DNA from: CAVTBT01 sp963733065
Lineage (GTDB): Bacteria; Actinomycetota; Thermoleophilia; Gaiellales; Gaiellaceae
Direction of reading: 5' to 3'
Assembly (NCBI GenBank): GCA_963733065.1
Contig: CAVTBT010000007.1
Coordinates: 341,922 to 405,921 of the forward strand
Length of the DNA: 64,000 bases
Part shown: piece after piece, positions 39,484 through 48,446 of the stretch
Layout: the number at the start of each line of letters is the position of its first letter
Numbering within the stretch: position 1 is the stretch's first letter
Notes under the pieces: generated by a model
Database searches by the model: none
Told to the model about the DNA's origin: nothing
What the model saw: only the letters and a program-made list of their open reading frames with translations
Position numbers and translations under genes: made by a program

Positions 39484-41040
39484 CTACATCCGGAAGACGC
39501 CGAAGGTGGTCTCGGGCACCGGCGCGTTCGCGGCCGCCGCCAGCCCCAGCGCGAGCACGCGCCTCGTGTCGAGCGGGTCGACGATGCCGTCGTCCCAGAG
39601 CCGGGCCGTCGAGTAGTAGGGGTTGCCCTCCTGCTCGTACGTGGCGCGGATCTCGTCGGGGTCGGCGTCGCCGACCATCGTCAGCACCGTCGCGGCCTGC
39701 TCGCCGCCCATGACCGAGATCCGGGCGTTCGGCCACATCCAGAGCTGCCGCGGCCCGTACGCCCGTCCGCACATCGCGTAGTTGCCGGCTCCGAACGAGC
39801 CGCCGACCACGACCGTGAACTTGGGCACCTCGGCGCACGCCACGGCTGTCACGAGCTTCGCCCCGTCACGGGCGATGCCGCCGGCCTCGTACTCCTTGCC
39901 GACCATGAAGCCCGTGATGTTCTGGAGAAAGACGAGCGGCACGCGTCGGCGGCAGGCCAGCTCGACGAAGTGCGCTCCCTTCTGCGCCGACTCGGCGAAC
40001 AGGACGCCCTTGTTGGCCAGGATCGCGACCGGGTGGCCCTCGATGCGGGCGAACCCGCAGATCAGCGTCTCCCCGTAGAGCGCCTTGAACTCGGCGAGGC
40101 GCGAGCCGTCGACGATGCGCGCGATCAGCTCCCGCGCGTCGAGCTCGTGGCGGTGATCCTCCGGGATCAGCCCGTAGAGGTCGCCGGGGTCGAACGCGGG
40201 CGGCTCGACGGGCGCGACCTGCCACGGCGAGGCCGGCTTGTCGCCGAGGTGACGCACGATCTGGCGCACGATCGCGAGCGCGTGCTCGTCGTCGACGGCG
40301 TAGTGGTCGGCGACCCCGGAGCGACGCGCGTGCACGTCGGCGCCGCCGAGCTCCTCGGCGCTCACCTCCTGACCGGTCGCGGCCTTCACCAGGGGCGGGC
40401 CGCCGATGAAGATCGTGCCCGTCCCCCGGACGATGACCGTCTCGTCGCTCATCGCCGGCACGTAGGCGCCGCCCGCGGTGCACGAGCCCATCACGGCGGC
40501 GATCTGCGGGATCCCGGCCGCCGACATGCGCGCCTGGTTGTAGAAGATGCGGCCGAAGTGCTCGCGGTCGGGGAAGACCTCGGCCTGCAGCGGCAGGAAC
40601 GCGCCGCCGGAGTCGACGAGGTAGATGCACGGCAGCCGATTCTGCTCGGCGACCTCCTGTGCGCGCAGGTGCTTCTTGACGGTCAGCGGGAAGTACGAGC
40701 CGCCCTTCACGGTCGCGTCGTTGGCGACGACGACACACTCGCGGCCCTCGACCACGCCGATTCCGGTCACGATCCCCGCCGACGGCGCGGCGCCGTCGTA
40801 GAGGTCCCAGGCCGCGAGGGCGTTGAGCTCGAGGAATGCGCTGCCCGGGTCGAGCAGCCGGTCGATGCGCTCCCGCGCGGGCAGCTTGCCGCGGGAGCGG
40901 TGTCGCTCGAGCGCTCGCTCGCCGCCGCCTGCCGCTGCGCGCTCCGTCCGCTCGCGGAGCTCGCCCACGAGGGTCTCCATGCGCTCGCGGCGCCGGGTGA
41001 AGGCGTCGTCGCGGGCGACGGTCGACGTCAGCACGGCCAC
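39484..41040 (-). CDS. Methylcrotonyl-CoA carboxylase-type carboxyltransferase beta subunit
   Basis: 518 residues, GTG start. The two crotonase-like halves carry DSGGAFLPLQAEVFPD, FYNQARMSAAGIPQIAAVMG, SCTAGGAYVPAMSDE, GTIFIGGPPLVKAATGQEV, FLQNITGFMVGKEYEAGGI and GASFGAGNYAMCGRAY-like motifs typical of MCC beta (AccD1/LiuB) rather than propionyl-CoA carboxylase. It probably works with the alpha subunit at 31454 in leucine catabolism. Confidence 0.92.
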   Translation of the reverse strand: MAVLTSTVARDDAFTRRRERMETLVGELRERTERAAAGGGERALERHRSRGKLPARERIDRLLDPGSAFLELNALAAWDLYDGAAPSAGIVTGIGVVEGRECVVVANDATVKGGSYFPLTVKKHLRAQEVAEQNRLPCIYLVDSGGAFLPLQAEVFPDREHFGRIFYNQARMSAAGIPQIAAVMGSCTAGGAYVPAMSDETVIVRGTGTIFIGGPPLVKAATGQEVSAEELGGADVHARRSGVADHYAVDDEHALAIVRQIVRHLGDKPASPWQVAPVEPPAFDPGDLYGLIPEDHRHELDARELIARIVDGSRLAEFKALYGETLICGFARIEGHPVAILANKGVLFAESAQKGAHFVELACRRRVPLVFLQNITGFMVGKEYEAGGIARDGAKLVTAVACAEVPKFTVVVGGSFGAGNYAMCGRAYGPRQLWMWPNARISVMGGEQAATVLTMVGDADPDEIRATYEQEGNPYYSTARLWDDGIVDPLDTRRVLALGLAAAANAPVPETTFGVFRM

Positions 41041-41124
41041 GGGGCGAGCCTACCGGCCGCCCAGGTCGTCTCCGGGCGCGGTCGCGAGCGCTCAAGTCGG
41101 GTGGCCGCAGGCCGATGAGGAAGC

Positions 41125-43129
41125 ATGGCGTCCCGGTTCGTGCGCCCTGCGCTCGGCCTGCTCGTCGTCTGGCTGTCGATCGTCGCGGTGCACCTCACGA
41201 TCGGCATCGGCGAACGCGGCCTTGCCCACCCTGGGTGGAAGCTCGCGTACAACGGCCTCATCTTCGCGGCGGCCGCGCTGTGCGTGCTCGCCGCGCCGCG
41301 GTCGGAGCGCCGTGCGTGGGCGCTCATCGGTGCGGCGGTCGCGGCCTGGGCGGTCGGCAACACCTACTGGACGTTCATGCTCGTCGACCTCGAGAGCCCG
41401 CCGTACCCGTCTGTGTCCGACGCGTTCTGGCTCGCGTTCTACCCGCCCGTCTACCTGGCGCTGATCCTGCTCGTGCGGTCGCGGGTCGTCCGCTTCCGGT
41501 CGAGCCTCTGGGCGGACGGCGCGATCGGCGCGCTGGCCGTGGGCGCGGTCGCCACCGCGGCCGTCTTCGGCCCCGTGCTGGAGGCCTCGCCAAGCGGTGT
41601 CGCGGGCACGATCACCAACCTCGCCTACCCGCTCGCCGACACGTTGCTCGTGGCGCTCGTCGCCGGAGCCCTCGCAGCTCACCGGCTGGCGCGGCGACCG
41701 GTCCTGGGCGTACCTCGCGATTGGCTTCGTCGTGTTCGGCGCCAGCGACAGCCTCTACCTGTACCAGGTCGCGGTCGGCACCTACGCGGAGGGCACGCTC
41801 GTCGACCTCGGCTGGCCGCTCGCAGCGGTGCTCTTCGCCGTCGCGGCATCGTCACGCCGGTCGCGCGCCGCCGTGGACCGGAGCGGCGGCTGGCTCCTGC
41901 TCATGCTGCCGACGGTCTTCGCGGGCGTCGCGCTCGGGCTCCTCATCTTCGACCACTTCGCACCCGTGACGTCGCTCGCGCTCGTCCTGGCCAGCGCGTG
42001 CGTGGTCGTGGTCATCGTCCGGATGGCTCTGACCTTCCGCGAGAACCTCGCGATGCTCACGCAGCGCACCCTCGAGGCCGAGACCGACCCGCTGACCGGC
42101 CTCGGCAACCGCCGGCGGCTCATGCTCGATCTCGAGCGGCGCCTGACCGAGAACGACAGTCGTCCGTTCGTGCTCGCGCTCTTCGATCTGAACGGGTTCA
42201 AGCACTACAACGACACGTTCGGACACCCGGCCGGCGACACGCTGCTCTCCCGGCTCGGACGCAGCCTCGCCGTCTTCGCGGCGCTCCGCGGCACGGCCTA
42301 CCGTATGGGCGGCGACGAGTTCTGCGCGCTGCTCGACCGCGGACGGGAGCCGGTGGACGTGCTCGTGCGCGCCGCGGCGTCGACGCTGACCGAGGAGGGC
42401 GACGGGTTCGCGATCAGCGCGTCCTACGGCTCGGTCGAGCTGCCGGGGGAGACGAATGATCCGACCGAAGCACTGCGTCTCGCCGACGGGCGGATGTACG
42501 CGAACAAGGACTCGGGCCGCGCGTCCGCGGGCGAGCAGTCGAGCAGCGTGCTCATGACCGCGCTCGTCGAGCGGAATCCCGACCTCGGCGACCACGTCAA
42601 CGGCGTCGCCGAGCTGGCCGAGGCGGTGGCGCGCACGCTCGGTCTCGCCGACGAGGAGATCGAGCAGGTACGGATCGCGGCGGCGCTGCACGACGTCGGC
42701 AAGGTCGCGATCCCGGACGCCATCCTCAACAAGCCCGGCCCGCTCGACGAGGACGAGTGGGTCTTCGTCCGCCGGCACACGCTGATCGGCGAGACGATCA
42801 TGCAGGCGGCGCCCGCGTTGCGTTCGGCGGCGCGGCTCGTGCGCTCGAGCCACGAGCGCTTCGACGGCGCCGGCTACCCCGACGCACTGAGCGGCGAGGT
42901 CATCCCGCTCGGCTCCCGGATCATCTTCGTCTGCGACGCATTCGACGCGATGCTCTCGAGGCGTCCGTACTCGCCGCCGCTGCCGGTCGAGGACGCGCTC
43001 GCGGAGCTGCGGCGAAACAGCGGCACGCAGTTCGACCCGCTCGTCGTCGGCGCGTTCACCCTCGTCGTCGCCGCGCGCGGGTCGATGGCGACGCTCCTGC
43101 GCGGCGAGGACGGCGCCGCGGCCGCGTAA
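41125..43129 (+). CDS. Membrane GGDEF plus HD-GYP protein (one frame break)
   Basis: About 667 residues after repair, from ATG 41125 behind GAGGAAG. Eight to nine membrane helices occupy the first 300 residues. A single extra base near 41690-41705 shifts the frame, and reading resumes at SWAYLAIGFVVFGASD. The GGDEF domain follows (DPLTGLGNRRRL, intact MGGDEF), then an HD-GYP domain with LHDVGKVAIPD and SSHERFDGAGYP, in which the usual first histidine of HHE is serine. It may both make and hydrolyse a cyclic dinucleotide. Confidence 0.88.
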
Positions 43130-43162
43130 AGCGCGCGCGACGCGTCGCCGATAACGACACTC

Positions 43163-44557
43163 ATGCGCCGCGACATCCCGGTTGGGTTCCTTGCCGCGGC
43201 GGGCGCGATCGCGATCCTGCCGCCCGCCCTCCTGCATTTCACCGCGGGCCAGAACGTCTCGCTCTCGAGCGGCACGCACTTCTGGAGCGTCGGGTTGAGC
43301 GCGGTCGTGGCCACTGCAGCGGGCGCGCTGCTCAGCGTCGCGGGCCGTCGCCGCGGGGATGCGCGCCCCGTGCTCGTCGGCACCGCGTTCACGGTCATGG
43401 CGTCGCTGCTCTTCGTCCACGGCCTGGCGAGCCCCGGCGTGCTCGTCGGCATGAACGGCGTGGTCGCGTTCACGGGCGCCGCGACGCTGCCGGTCGGCGG
43501 CGCGATTCTCGTCCTCGCCGCCATTCCCGGCGTGGCCGTCGCGCGCCGGATCGACCCGTTGCTCTGGTTGCAGGGCGCGCTGATGGCCGGCGTGGTGGCG
43601 CTCGGCGTCGCGGCGCTCGCGGTGCCGAGCCTCGTCCCGTCCGTTCCCGATCCGAACAGCCTCCCGGCCCTTGCCCTGCTCGTCGTCGGGCTTGTCTTCT
43701 ACGGCGTCGTCAGCTGGCGCGCGCTGCGCACGGTCGTCCTGGCGCGCCGCCGGGCCGACATGCTCGTCCTCGTCGGCATCGTCTGGCTCGCCGCCGCGCT
43801 CGTCCCGGCCCTGACGATGGACTACCGGGCCCTCGGCTGGTGGCTCGGGCACGGCTTCGAGGTGGCCGGCATCCTGCTCGTCGGCGCGCCCGTGGCACTC
43901 GATCTGTTCCGCGCCCATCCGACGCGGCCGCTTGCCGGCGACCTGGCCGGCGCCGAGCTCGTCTCCGAGGAGGAGGCGTACCTCGGGTCGCAGGTCCGGG
44001 CCCTGACCCAGCAGCTCGCCGAGAAGGACGCCTACACGGAGGAGCACACGCGCCGGGTGGCACTGCTCGCCGTGCGCGTGGGGGAGGAGGTCGGCCTGCC
44101 GCCCGGGCGGCTGCGCGCGCTCGCCATCGGCGGCCTGCTCCACGACGTGGGCAAGCTCCGCGTGCCCTGGACGATCCTGTCCAAGCCTGACGCGCTGACC
44201 GACGAGGAGTTCGACGTCATCAAGCACCACCCGCGGTGGGGCGACGACCTGCTCCGCGGGCTCGGCTTCGGCCGTGGCATCCGCCGACTCGTGCTCGACC
44301 ATCACGAGCGCCTCGACGGCAGCGGCTACCCACACGGGTTGAACGGGGGAGAGCTCGACCTCGATACCAGGATCCTCGCCGTCTGCGACGTCTACGACGC
44401 GCTGCGCTCGCGGCGCGTGTACCGCGAGGCGTGGAGCCATGAGCGCGCCATCGCGCTGCTCCGGGACGAGGCGGGCGTCCGGCTCGACACCGCGTGCGTG
44501 GCCGCGCTCGAGCGGGTGCTCGCGCGCGATGCCGTGCACACGCTCGCCGCGGCCTAG
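43163..44557 (+). CDS. Membrane HD-GYP phosphodiesterase-like protein
   Basis: 464 residues. Seven to eight membrane helices up to about residue 255, then a short linker and an HD-GYP domain with LLHDVGKLRVP, KHHPRWG, DHHERLDGSGYP and VCDVYDAL, all metal ligands present. Probable cyclic-di-GMP or related phosphodiesterase. It lies 33 bases after the GGDEF/HD-GYP gene, so likely co-expressed. It ends by overlapping the Hcp-like gene tail to tail. Confidence 0.88.
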   Translation: MRRDIPVGFLAAAGAIAILPPALLHFTAGQNVSLSSGTHFWSVGLSAVVATAAGALLSVAGRRRGDARPVLVGTAFTVMASLLFVHGLASPGVLVGMNGVVAFTGAATLPVGGAILVLAAIPGVAVARRIDPLLWLQGALMAGVVALGVAALAVPSLVPSVPDPNSLPALALLVVGLVFYGVVSWRALRTVVLARRRADMLVLVGIVWLAAALVPALTMDYRALGWWLGHGFEVAGILLVGAPVALDLFRAHPTRPLAGDLAGAELVSEEEAYLGSQVRALTQQLAEKDAYTEEHTRRVALLAVRVGEEVGLPPGRLRALAIGGLLHDVGKLRVPWTILSKPDALTDEEFDVIKHHPRWGDDLLRGLGFGRGIRRLVLDHHERLDGSGYPHGLNGGELDLDTRILAVCDVYDALRSRRVYREAWSHERAIALLRDEAGVRLDTACVAALERVLARDAVHTLAAA

Positions 44558-45045
44558 ATCGCCTTGTTCGCCGTCGCGCTCCAGCCGGCCCGTACGGGCG
44601 TGTCGAGCGATCCGTCCGCGCGCTGCGGGCGGTACTCGTAGACGATCTCGCCGAACGCCAGCGACACCTGGTCGATCGGCGTGTCGCCCGCGGCCTCGGC
44701 ACCGCCGATCTGGTACGACGTGATCTGGACGTCCTTGAACGTCATCACGAGGAACTCCTGCGGCCTCTCGCCGGCCTTGCGTGCCGTGAAGACAGCCTGC
44801 TTGGCGTGCTTCCCGCTCGCGCACGCGAGGAAGAGCGCGGGTGACGCCTTGCTGACGCGCGCGGTGAAGTGGAAGTCCTGCATCGCGACCTTGCCGGCGC
44901 CTGCCCCGGCTCCGCCGCCGCGACCAGGCGCCGAGACGTTCGTCTCGCCCCAGCTGAAGGACTCGAGGTCGATCGACCCCTGCTGCCTGTCGTCCGTCGA
45001 CTCGCCCGGAATGCCGTCGATCGTCAGGAAGTAGTCGACTGCCAT
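44554..45045 (-). CDS. Hcp-like tube protein (PF05638), orphan
   Basis: 163 residues from ATG 45045 (MAVDYFLTIDGIPGESTDDR). The Hcp fold is evident: IDLESFSWGETN, a glycine-rich loop, VAMQDFHFTARVSKASPALF, AVFTARKAGERPQEFLVMTF and GDTPIDQVSLAFGEIVYEY. In Proteobacteria Hcp forms the type VI secretion inner tube, but no sheath, spike or baseplate gene is in this window. Orphan Hcp-like proteins occur in Gram-positive genomes with unknown roles. Confidence 0.85.
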   Translation of the reverse strand: MAVDYFLTIDGIPGESTDDRQQGSIDLESFSWGETNVSAPGRGGGAGAGAGKVAMQDFHFTARVSKASPALFLACASGKHAKQAVFTARKAGERPQEFLVMTFKDVQITSYQIGGAEAAGDTPIDQVSLAFGEIVYEYRPQRADGSLDTPVRAGWSATANKAI

Positions 45046-45203
45046 GCTCGCACCCCCGGTCGCTCGCTCGCGAAATCGACGTGCCGCACCGCCGAGGCCG
45101 ACCGTACCAGGCTCGTGAGGACGGTGAGTCGACGATCCCGAAGATCGGCGGGCCACCATTTCGGAAGCCGTGCATTCCACCTTTTTGTAGACTTCCGGGC
45201 GAC

Positions 45204-46361
45204 GTGATCGTGACGCCGAACCCGTTCGTCTACTCGCACCCGCTCGCGCCGGACCAGATCATCGACCGCGAGCAGGAGACTGCCGAGCTCCTCGCCGCAG
45301 CGGTCGGCGGCCATTACGTCCGCCTCTTCGCACCCAGGCGCTACGGGAAGACGAGCCTGCTCCGCCACGTTCTGGCGGAGGCGGTCCGGTCGGAGGGGCT
45401 CGTGGCGATCATGGTCGACCTCTACGGCGTGCTGTCGCTCGCGGACATGGCGGTCCGGATCGAGCGGGCCTACGCCGCGCAACTCAAGGGGACGATCAGG
45501 TCGCGGGTCGACGAGCTTCTGCAGCGCACCGGGCTCGGGCTCTCGCTGAGCGCCATCGGCATCGGCGTGAAGCTCCAGATGAACCCGAGGCGCGATCCGC
45601 TGCCGGCGCTGCACGCGCTCCTCGACCTGCCGCTGCGCCTCGGGGAGGGCGGCGGCCGGCGCGCGATCATCGTCCTCGACGAGTTCCAGGACATCGGCCG
45701 GATCAAGGACGCGGACGGGATCGTGCGGAGCCACATCCAGCACCACGGCGACGTCGCGTCGTACGTGTTCGCCGGGTCGGAGGAGGGTCTGCTGCGCGAG
45801 CTGTTCGACGAGAAGTCGCGACCGCTCTACGGCCAGGCGAAGCCGATGCGTCTCCGCCGCCTCGCGTCCGACGACATCGCCGCGTATGTGTTCGACCGCT
45901 TCGCGGCGACGGGCCGGGGGGCGGGCGCCGCAGTCGGCCCGCTCGTCGAGGCGGCGCAGGGCCACCCGCAGCGGGCGATGCTGCTCGCGCACGTCCTCTG
46001 GGATGAGCTGTCCGACGGCGAGGAGGCGACCCTCGCGCACTGGCTCCGGGCCTACGCGCGGACGCTCCTGGAGCTGCAGCCGGAGTTCGAGGCTCACTGG
46101 CGGCAGTTCTCGACGATCGAGCGGAAGACGCTGCGGGCCGTGCTGGAGAGCGACGGCACGCGGATGCGCGGGCAGCTCCTCGACCGGCTGGAGGTCGAGA
46201 AGAGCGCCGTCAACAAGGCCCTCAAGCGGCTGCTCGGACGGGCGGAGGTCGAGCTCGCCGACGACCGTTACGTCCTCGTCGACCCGCTGTTCGCGCAGTG
46301 GATCGAGCGCATGTCGAGTGCCGGCGAGCTGCCGGCGCTCGACGACGCGGTCGCGGGCTAG
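45204..46361 (+). CDS. STAND/AAA-type ATPase with C-terminal winged helix
   Basis: 385 residues from GTG 45204, with TAGACT 10 bases upstream. The P-loop FAPRRYGKTS is at residues 42-51, followed by Walker B IIVLDEFQDIG and a sensor region FAGSEEGLLREL. This matches the archaeal-type ATPase group (PF01637). The C-terminal 80 residues (ERKTLRAVLESDGTRMRGQLL, then a second helix) form a winged helix. It is divergent from the Hcp-like gene, 158 bases apart. Such ATPases act in signalling or defence-like switches; the role here is unknown. Confidence 0.78.
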   Translation: MIVTPNPFVYSHPLAPDQIIDREQETAELLAAAVGGHYVRLFAPRRYGKTSLLRHVLAEAVRSEGLVAIMVDLYGVLSLADMAVRIERAYAAQLKGTIRSRVDELLQRTGLGLSLSAIGIGVKLQMNPRRDPLPALHALLDLPLRLGEGGGRRAIIVLDEFQDIGRIKDADGIVRSHIQHHGDVASYVFAGSEEGLLRELFDEKSRPLYGQAKPMRLRRLASDDIAAYVFDRFAATGRGAGAAVGPLVEAAQGHPQRAMLLAHVLWDELSDGEEATLAHWLRAYARTLLELQPEFEAHWRQFSTIERKTLRAVLESDGTRMRGQLLDRLEVEKSAVNKALKRLLGRAEVELADDRYVLVDPLFAQWIERMSSAGELPALDDAVAG

Positions 46362-46436
46362 ATCGACGGGGGACTGTTGCCGCGTCGTGAGCGGCTGGTA
46401 ACGAAGTGGCGTCCCGGCCTGGAGCACGGCCGTCGG

Positions 46437-46859
46437 ATGCGTACGGTCGCCGTGATGGGGGCCGATCCGAAGCGCCTTGCCTCGCTGCCCGTGTTCGCCG
46501 GGCTGTCGGAGGACGAGCTCGAGCGCGTGGCCCGCTGCGCCGAGCTGCGTCACGCCGACGCCGGCGACCGACTCGTCGGAGAGGGGGCCTCCGGGTACTC
46601 GTTCTTCGTGATCGAGGAAGGGAGCGCTGCGGTCTCGACCGCCGGCGAGGAGGTGGGCGCGCTCGGCGCGGGCGACTTCTTCGGCGAGATCGCGCTGCTC
46701 GGCGACGGGCGCAGGACGGCCACGGTGACGGCCACTACGCCTCTCACGTACATGGCCATGTTCGGGACGGATTTCCGGCAACTCGAGACGGACGCTCCGG
46801 CCGTCGCCGAACGCATCCGCCGAACGATGGCGGAGCGCGTCGAGCGCGCAGAGTCTTAG
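46437..46859 (+). CDS. Cyclic-nucleotide-binding domain protein
   Basis: 140 residues from ATG 46437. A single cNMP-binding beta-roll: ASLPVFAGLSEDELERVARC, GYSFFVIEEGSAAV, and the phosphate-binding cassette FFGEIALLGDGRRTATVTA. There is no DNA-binding or enzymatic domain, so it may act as a sensor through a partner. 75 bases after the ATPase gene. Confidence 0.82.
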   Translation: MRTVAVMGADPKRLASLPVFAGLSEDELERVARCAELRHADAGDRLVGEGASGYSFFVIEEGSAAVSTAGEEVGALGAGDFFGEIALLGDGRRTATVTATTPLTYMAMFGTDFRQLETDAPAVAERIRRTMAERVERAES

Positions 46860-47068
46860 ACCGTCGGCGCGGCGAGGCGGCCGAGCGGCTGCACCTCGAG
46901 GTAGCCGTCGACCGGCGTGTCGGGCTCGGTCTCGGCCACCGTCGAGAGCAGGAACCAGCGCCGGCCGTCGTCGGTGACGATCGTCTCGCCGGGCACCCAG
47001 TTCGGCACGAGCGTGTCGAAGAACCCGACCTCGCGGCCGTTCGGCAGGTGCAGGCGGAAGCGAAACAC
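46856..47068 (-). CDS. 70-residue conserved-looking small protein
   Basis: GTG at 47068: MFRFRLHLPNGREVGFFDTL, then VPNWVPGETIVTDDGRRWFL and an ending YLEVQPLGR. A compact beta-rich domain. Its stop overlaps the convergent stop of the cyclic-nucleotide-binding gene. The longer upstream reading is not protein-like. Function unknown. Confidence 0.6.
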   Translation of the reverse strand: MFRFRLHLPNGREVGFFDTLVPNWVPGETIVTDDGRRWFLLSTVAETEPDTPVDGYLEVQPLGRLAAPTV

Positions 47069-47460
47069 GCAGGCAAGCCTAGCCGGGTGGCCGGAGGGCT
47101 CGCCAGCCGTCCGCCACGTGGCGCAGAGCGGCAATCGTCGAGCTATGCAAGCTCGGCATCGACCCGTGAACCCACGGGATCTCAGCCAGTCGGCTCATCT
47201 CCGGCCGCAGCACCACAGTCGAAGCGTCATCTCCCGGACGGTTGCGACACGCAGCCGCCCGTCGGTGTCCACCCCGTGGCGCGCCGTGACGCGCGGCGTG
47301 TTTGCGCAGCAAGAAGACGGCAAGAGGGCGGGCGACTGCTCCAGCACAAAGGCGGCGTTTGCCGGAGAGCGATGGCAGTGCCGCTCCGTCGCTGCATTCG
47401 GTTCGCCGCCTCCGCGGTCGTTGGCAAGCAGTCGCAAAGGAACTCGAGAAGGGGGTTGTC
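47069..47460. other. 392-base region without a recognised gene
   Basis: I see no convincing coding sequence on either strand. It holds a small hairpin near 47160 (CCCGTG/CACGGG arms) and the GAGAAGGGGG ribosome-binding site for the next gene at its end. Confidence 0.5.
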
Positions 47461-47994
47461 ATGCACAGGAAGCTCATCGTGGGTGCTGTCCTGGCCCTGG
47501 TGCTTGCGGTCGCGAGCGTCCCGCTCGCCTTCGCGGATGAGGGGTCGCGCGGCGACGACGACCACGACGGCGATGTGACCGTGCTGAAGCTGACGACACG
47601 CGTGCTGCAAGAGGCCGGCGTCGACGCGCCGCCCTCCGGCGACAGCGTCGGCGATCGCATCGTCTTCTCCGACACCGTCTTCAAGGGCGACAAGGAGATC
47701 GGCATGGGCGGCGTTGACTGCGTCGTGGTGCTGTTCAAGCCAGGGCCCACGCCTGACGAGCCGGAGGCCATCACCACTCTCTGCGTCGCGACCTTGTCGC
47801 TGTCGAAGGGCCAGATCACGGTGCAGGGCCTCATCGACTTCACCGAGCCAGGGGCGTTTACGCTGGCGGTCACGGGCGGCACCGGCGCATACCGCACCGC
47901 ACACGGCGAGGTGAAGATCGAAGAGGGCGAAGAGGAGGATCAGCTCACGCTCAAGCTCATCCTCAAAGACGACAAGGACGACAAGGACGATTGA
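47461..47994 (+). CDS. Secreted allene-oxide-cyclase/dirigent-like barrel protein
   Basis: 177 residues from ATG 47461. Signal peptide LIVGAVLALVLAVASVPLAFA, then a beta-barrel with VGDRIVFSDTVFKGDKEIG, two cysteines (DCVVVL, TLCVAT) and the hallmark GGTGAYRTAHGEVKIEE. The C-terminus is a charged tail DDKDDKDD. The barrel class binds small hydrophobic ligands in plants; bacterial members are uncharacterised. Confidence 0.72.
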   Translation: MHRKLIVGAVLALVLAVASVPLAFADEGSRGDDDHDGDVTVLKLTTRVLQEAGVDAPPSGDSVGDRIVFSDTVFKGDKEIGMGGVDCVVVLFKPGPTPDEPEAITTLCVATLSLSKGQITVQGLIDFTEPGAFTLAVTGGTGAYRTAHGEVKIEEGEEEDQLTLKLILKDDKDDKDD

Positions 47995-48002
47995 GCGGAT
48001 CT

Positions 48003-48032
48003 AGGGGTGACGCCCGCGCGGGCGTCACCCCT
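48003..48032 (+). terminator. Perfect 15-bp palindromic hairpin
   Basis: Arm AGGGGTGACGCCCGC directly abuts its reverse complement, 8 bases after the barrel-protein stop. It also lies beyond the 3' end of the minus-strand tRNA-Trp, so it may terminate both. Confidence 0.75.
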
Positions 48033-48093
48033 GCCGGAGGGCGCCGGACGTTCGCCAGCCGACGCGGGCTGCGCGCGGCCCTATCAGCGCGAC

Positions 48094-48165
<72 letters not shown>

Positions 48166-48248
48166 CGGTTCGAGGCAGGCATTGTACTCGGCCTCTGCGG
48201 CGGCCAATCGCGCGCCAGGAGCCCTATGCGGGGCAGTAGCCTGCGCGC

Positions 48249-48413
48249 GTGCAGCGGCGTGTGCTCGGCGTTCTCTTCGCCGTCCTGACCCTCGGTTTCG
48301 CGGGTATCGCCCTCGCGTCGGCGCAGGCCGGACAGTGGGTGATCGCGGTCGCCGCGGCCGCACTCGGCCTCTGGCTGGGCGGGCTTGCGCTCAAGGGCCT
48401 CGGCCTCCGCTGA
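48249..48413 (+). CDS. 54-residue membrane microprotein
   Basis: GTG at 48249: two hydrophobic helices, VLGVLFAVLTLGFAGIALA and WVIAVAAAALGLWLGGLALK. It lies between tRNA-Trp (other strand) and the sigma factor gene. No family recognised; the clean two-helix layout supports it. Confidence 0.5.
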   Translation: MQRRVLGVLFAVLTLGFAGIALASAQAGQWVIAVAAAALGLWLGGLALKGLGLR

Positions 48414-48434
48414 GGATTCCTCCGTTGTGCGGCG

Positions 48435-48440
48435 TATTCT
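48435..48440 (+). promoter_or_regulatory. TATTCT box, 6 bases before the sigma factor GTG
   Basis: Six C residues separate a good -10 from GTG 48447, implying a leaderless sigma-factor mRNA. Confidence 0.5.
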
Positions 48441-48446
48441 CCCCCC

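Noticed and set aside
44554..45045. A type VI secretion system
   Set aside because: Only an Hcp-like protein is present. No TssB/C sheath, VgrG, TssJLM or ClpV is within the window, and the organism looks Gram-positive-like.
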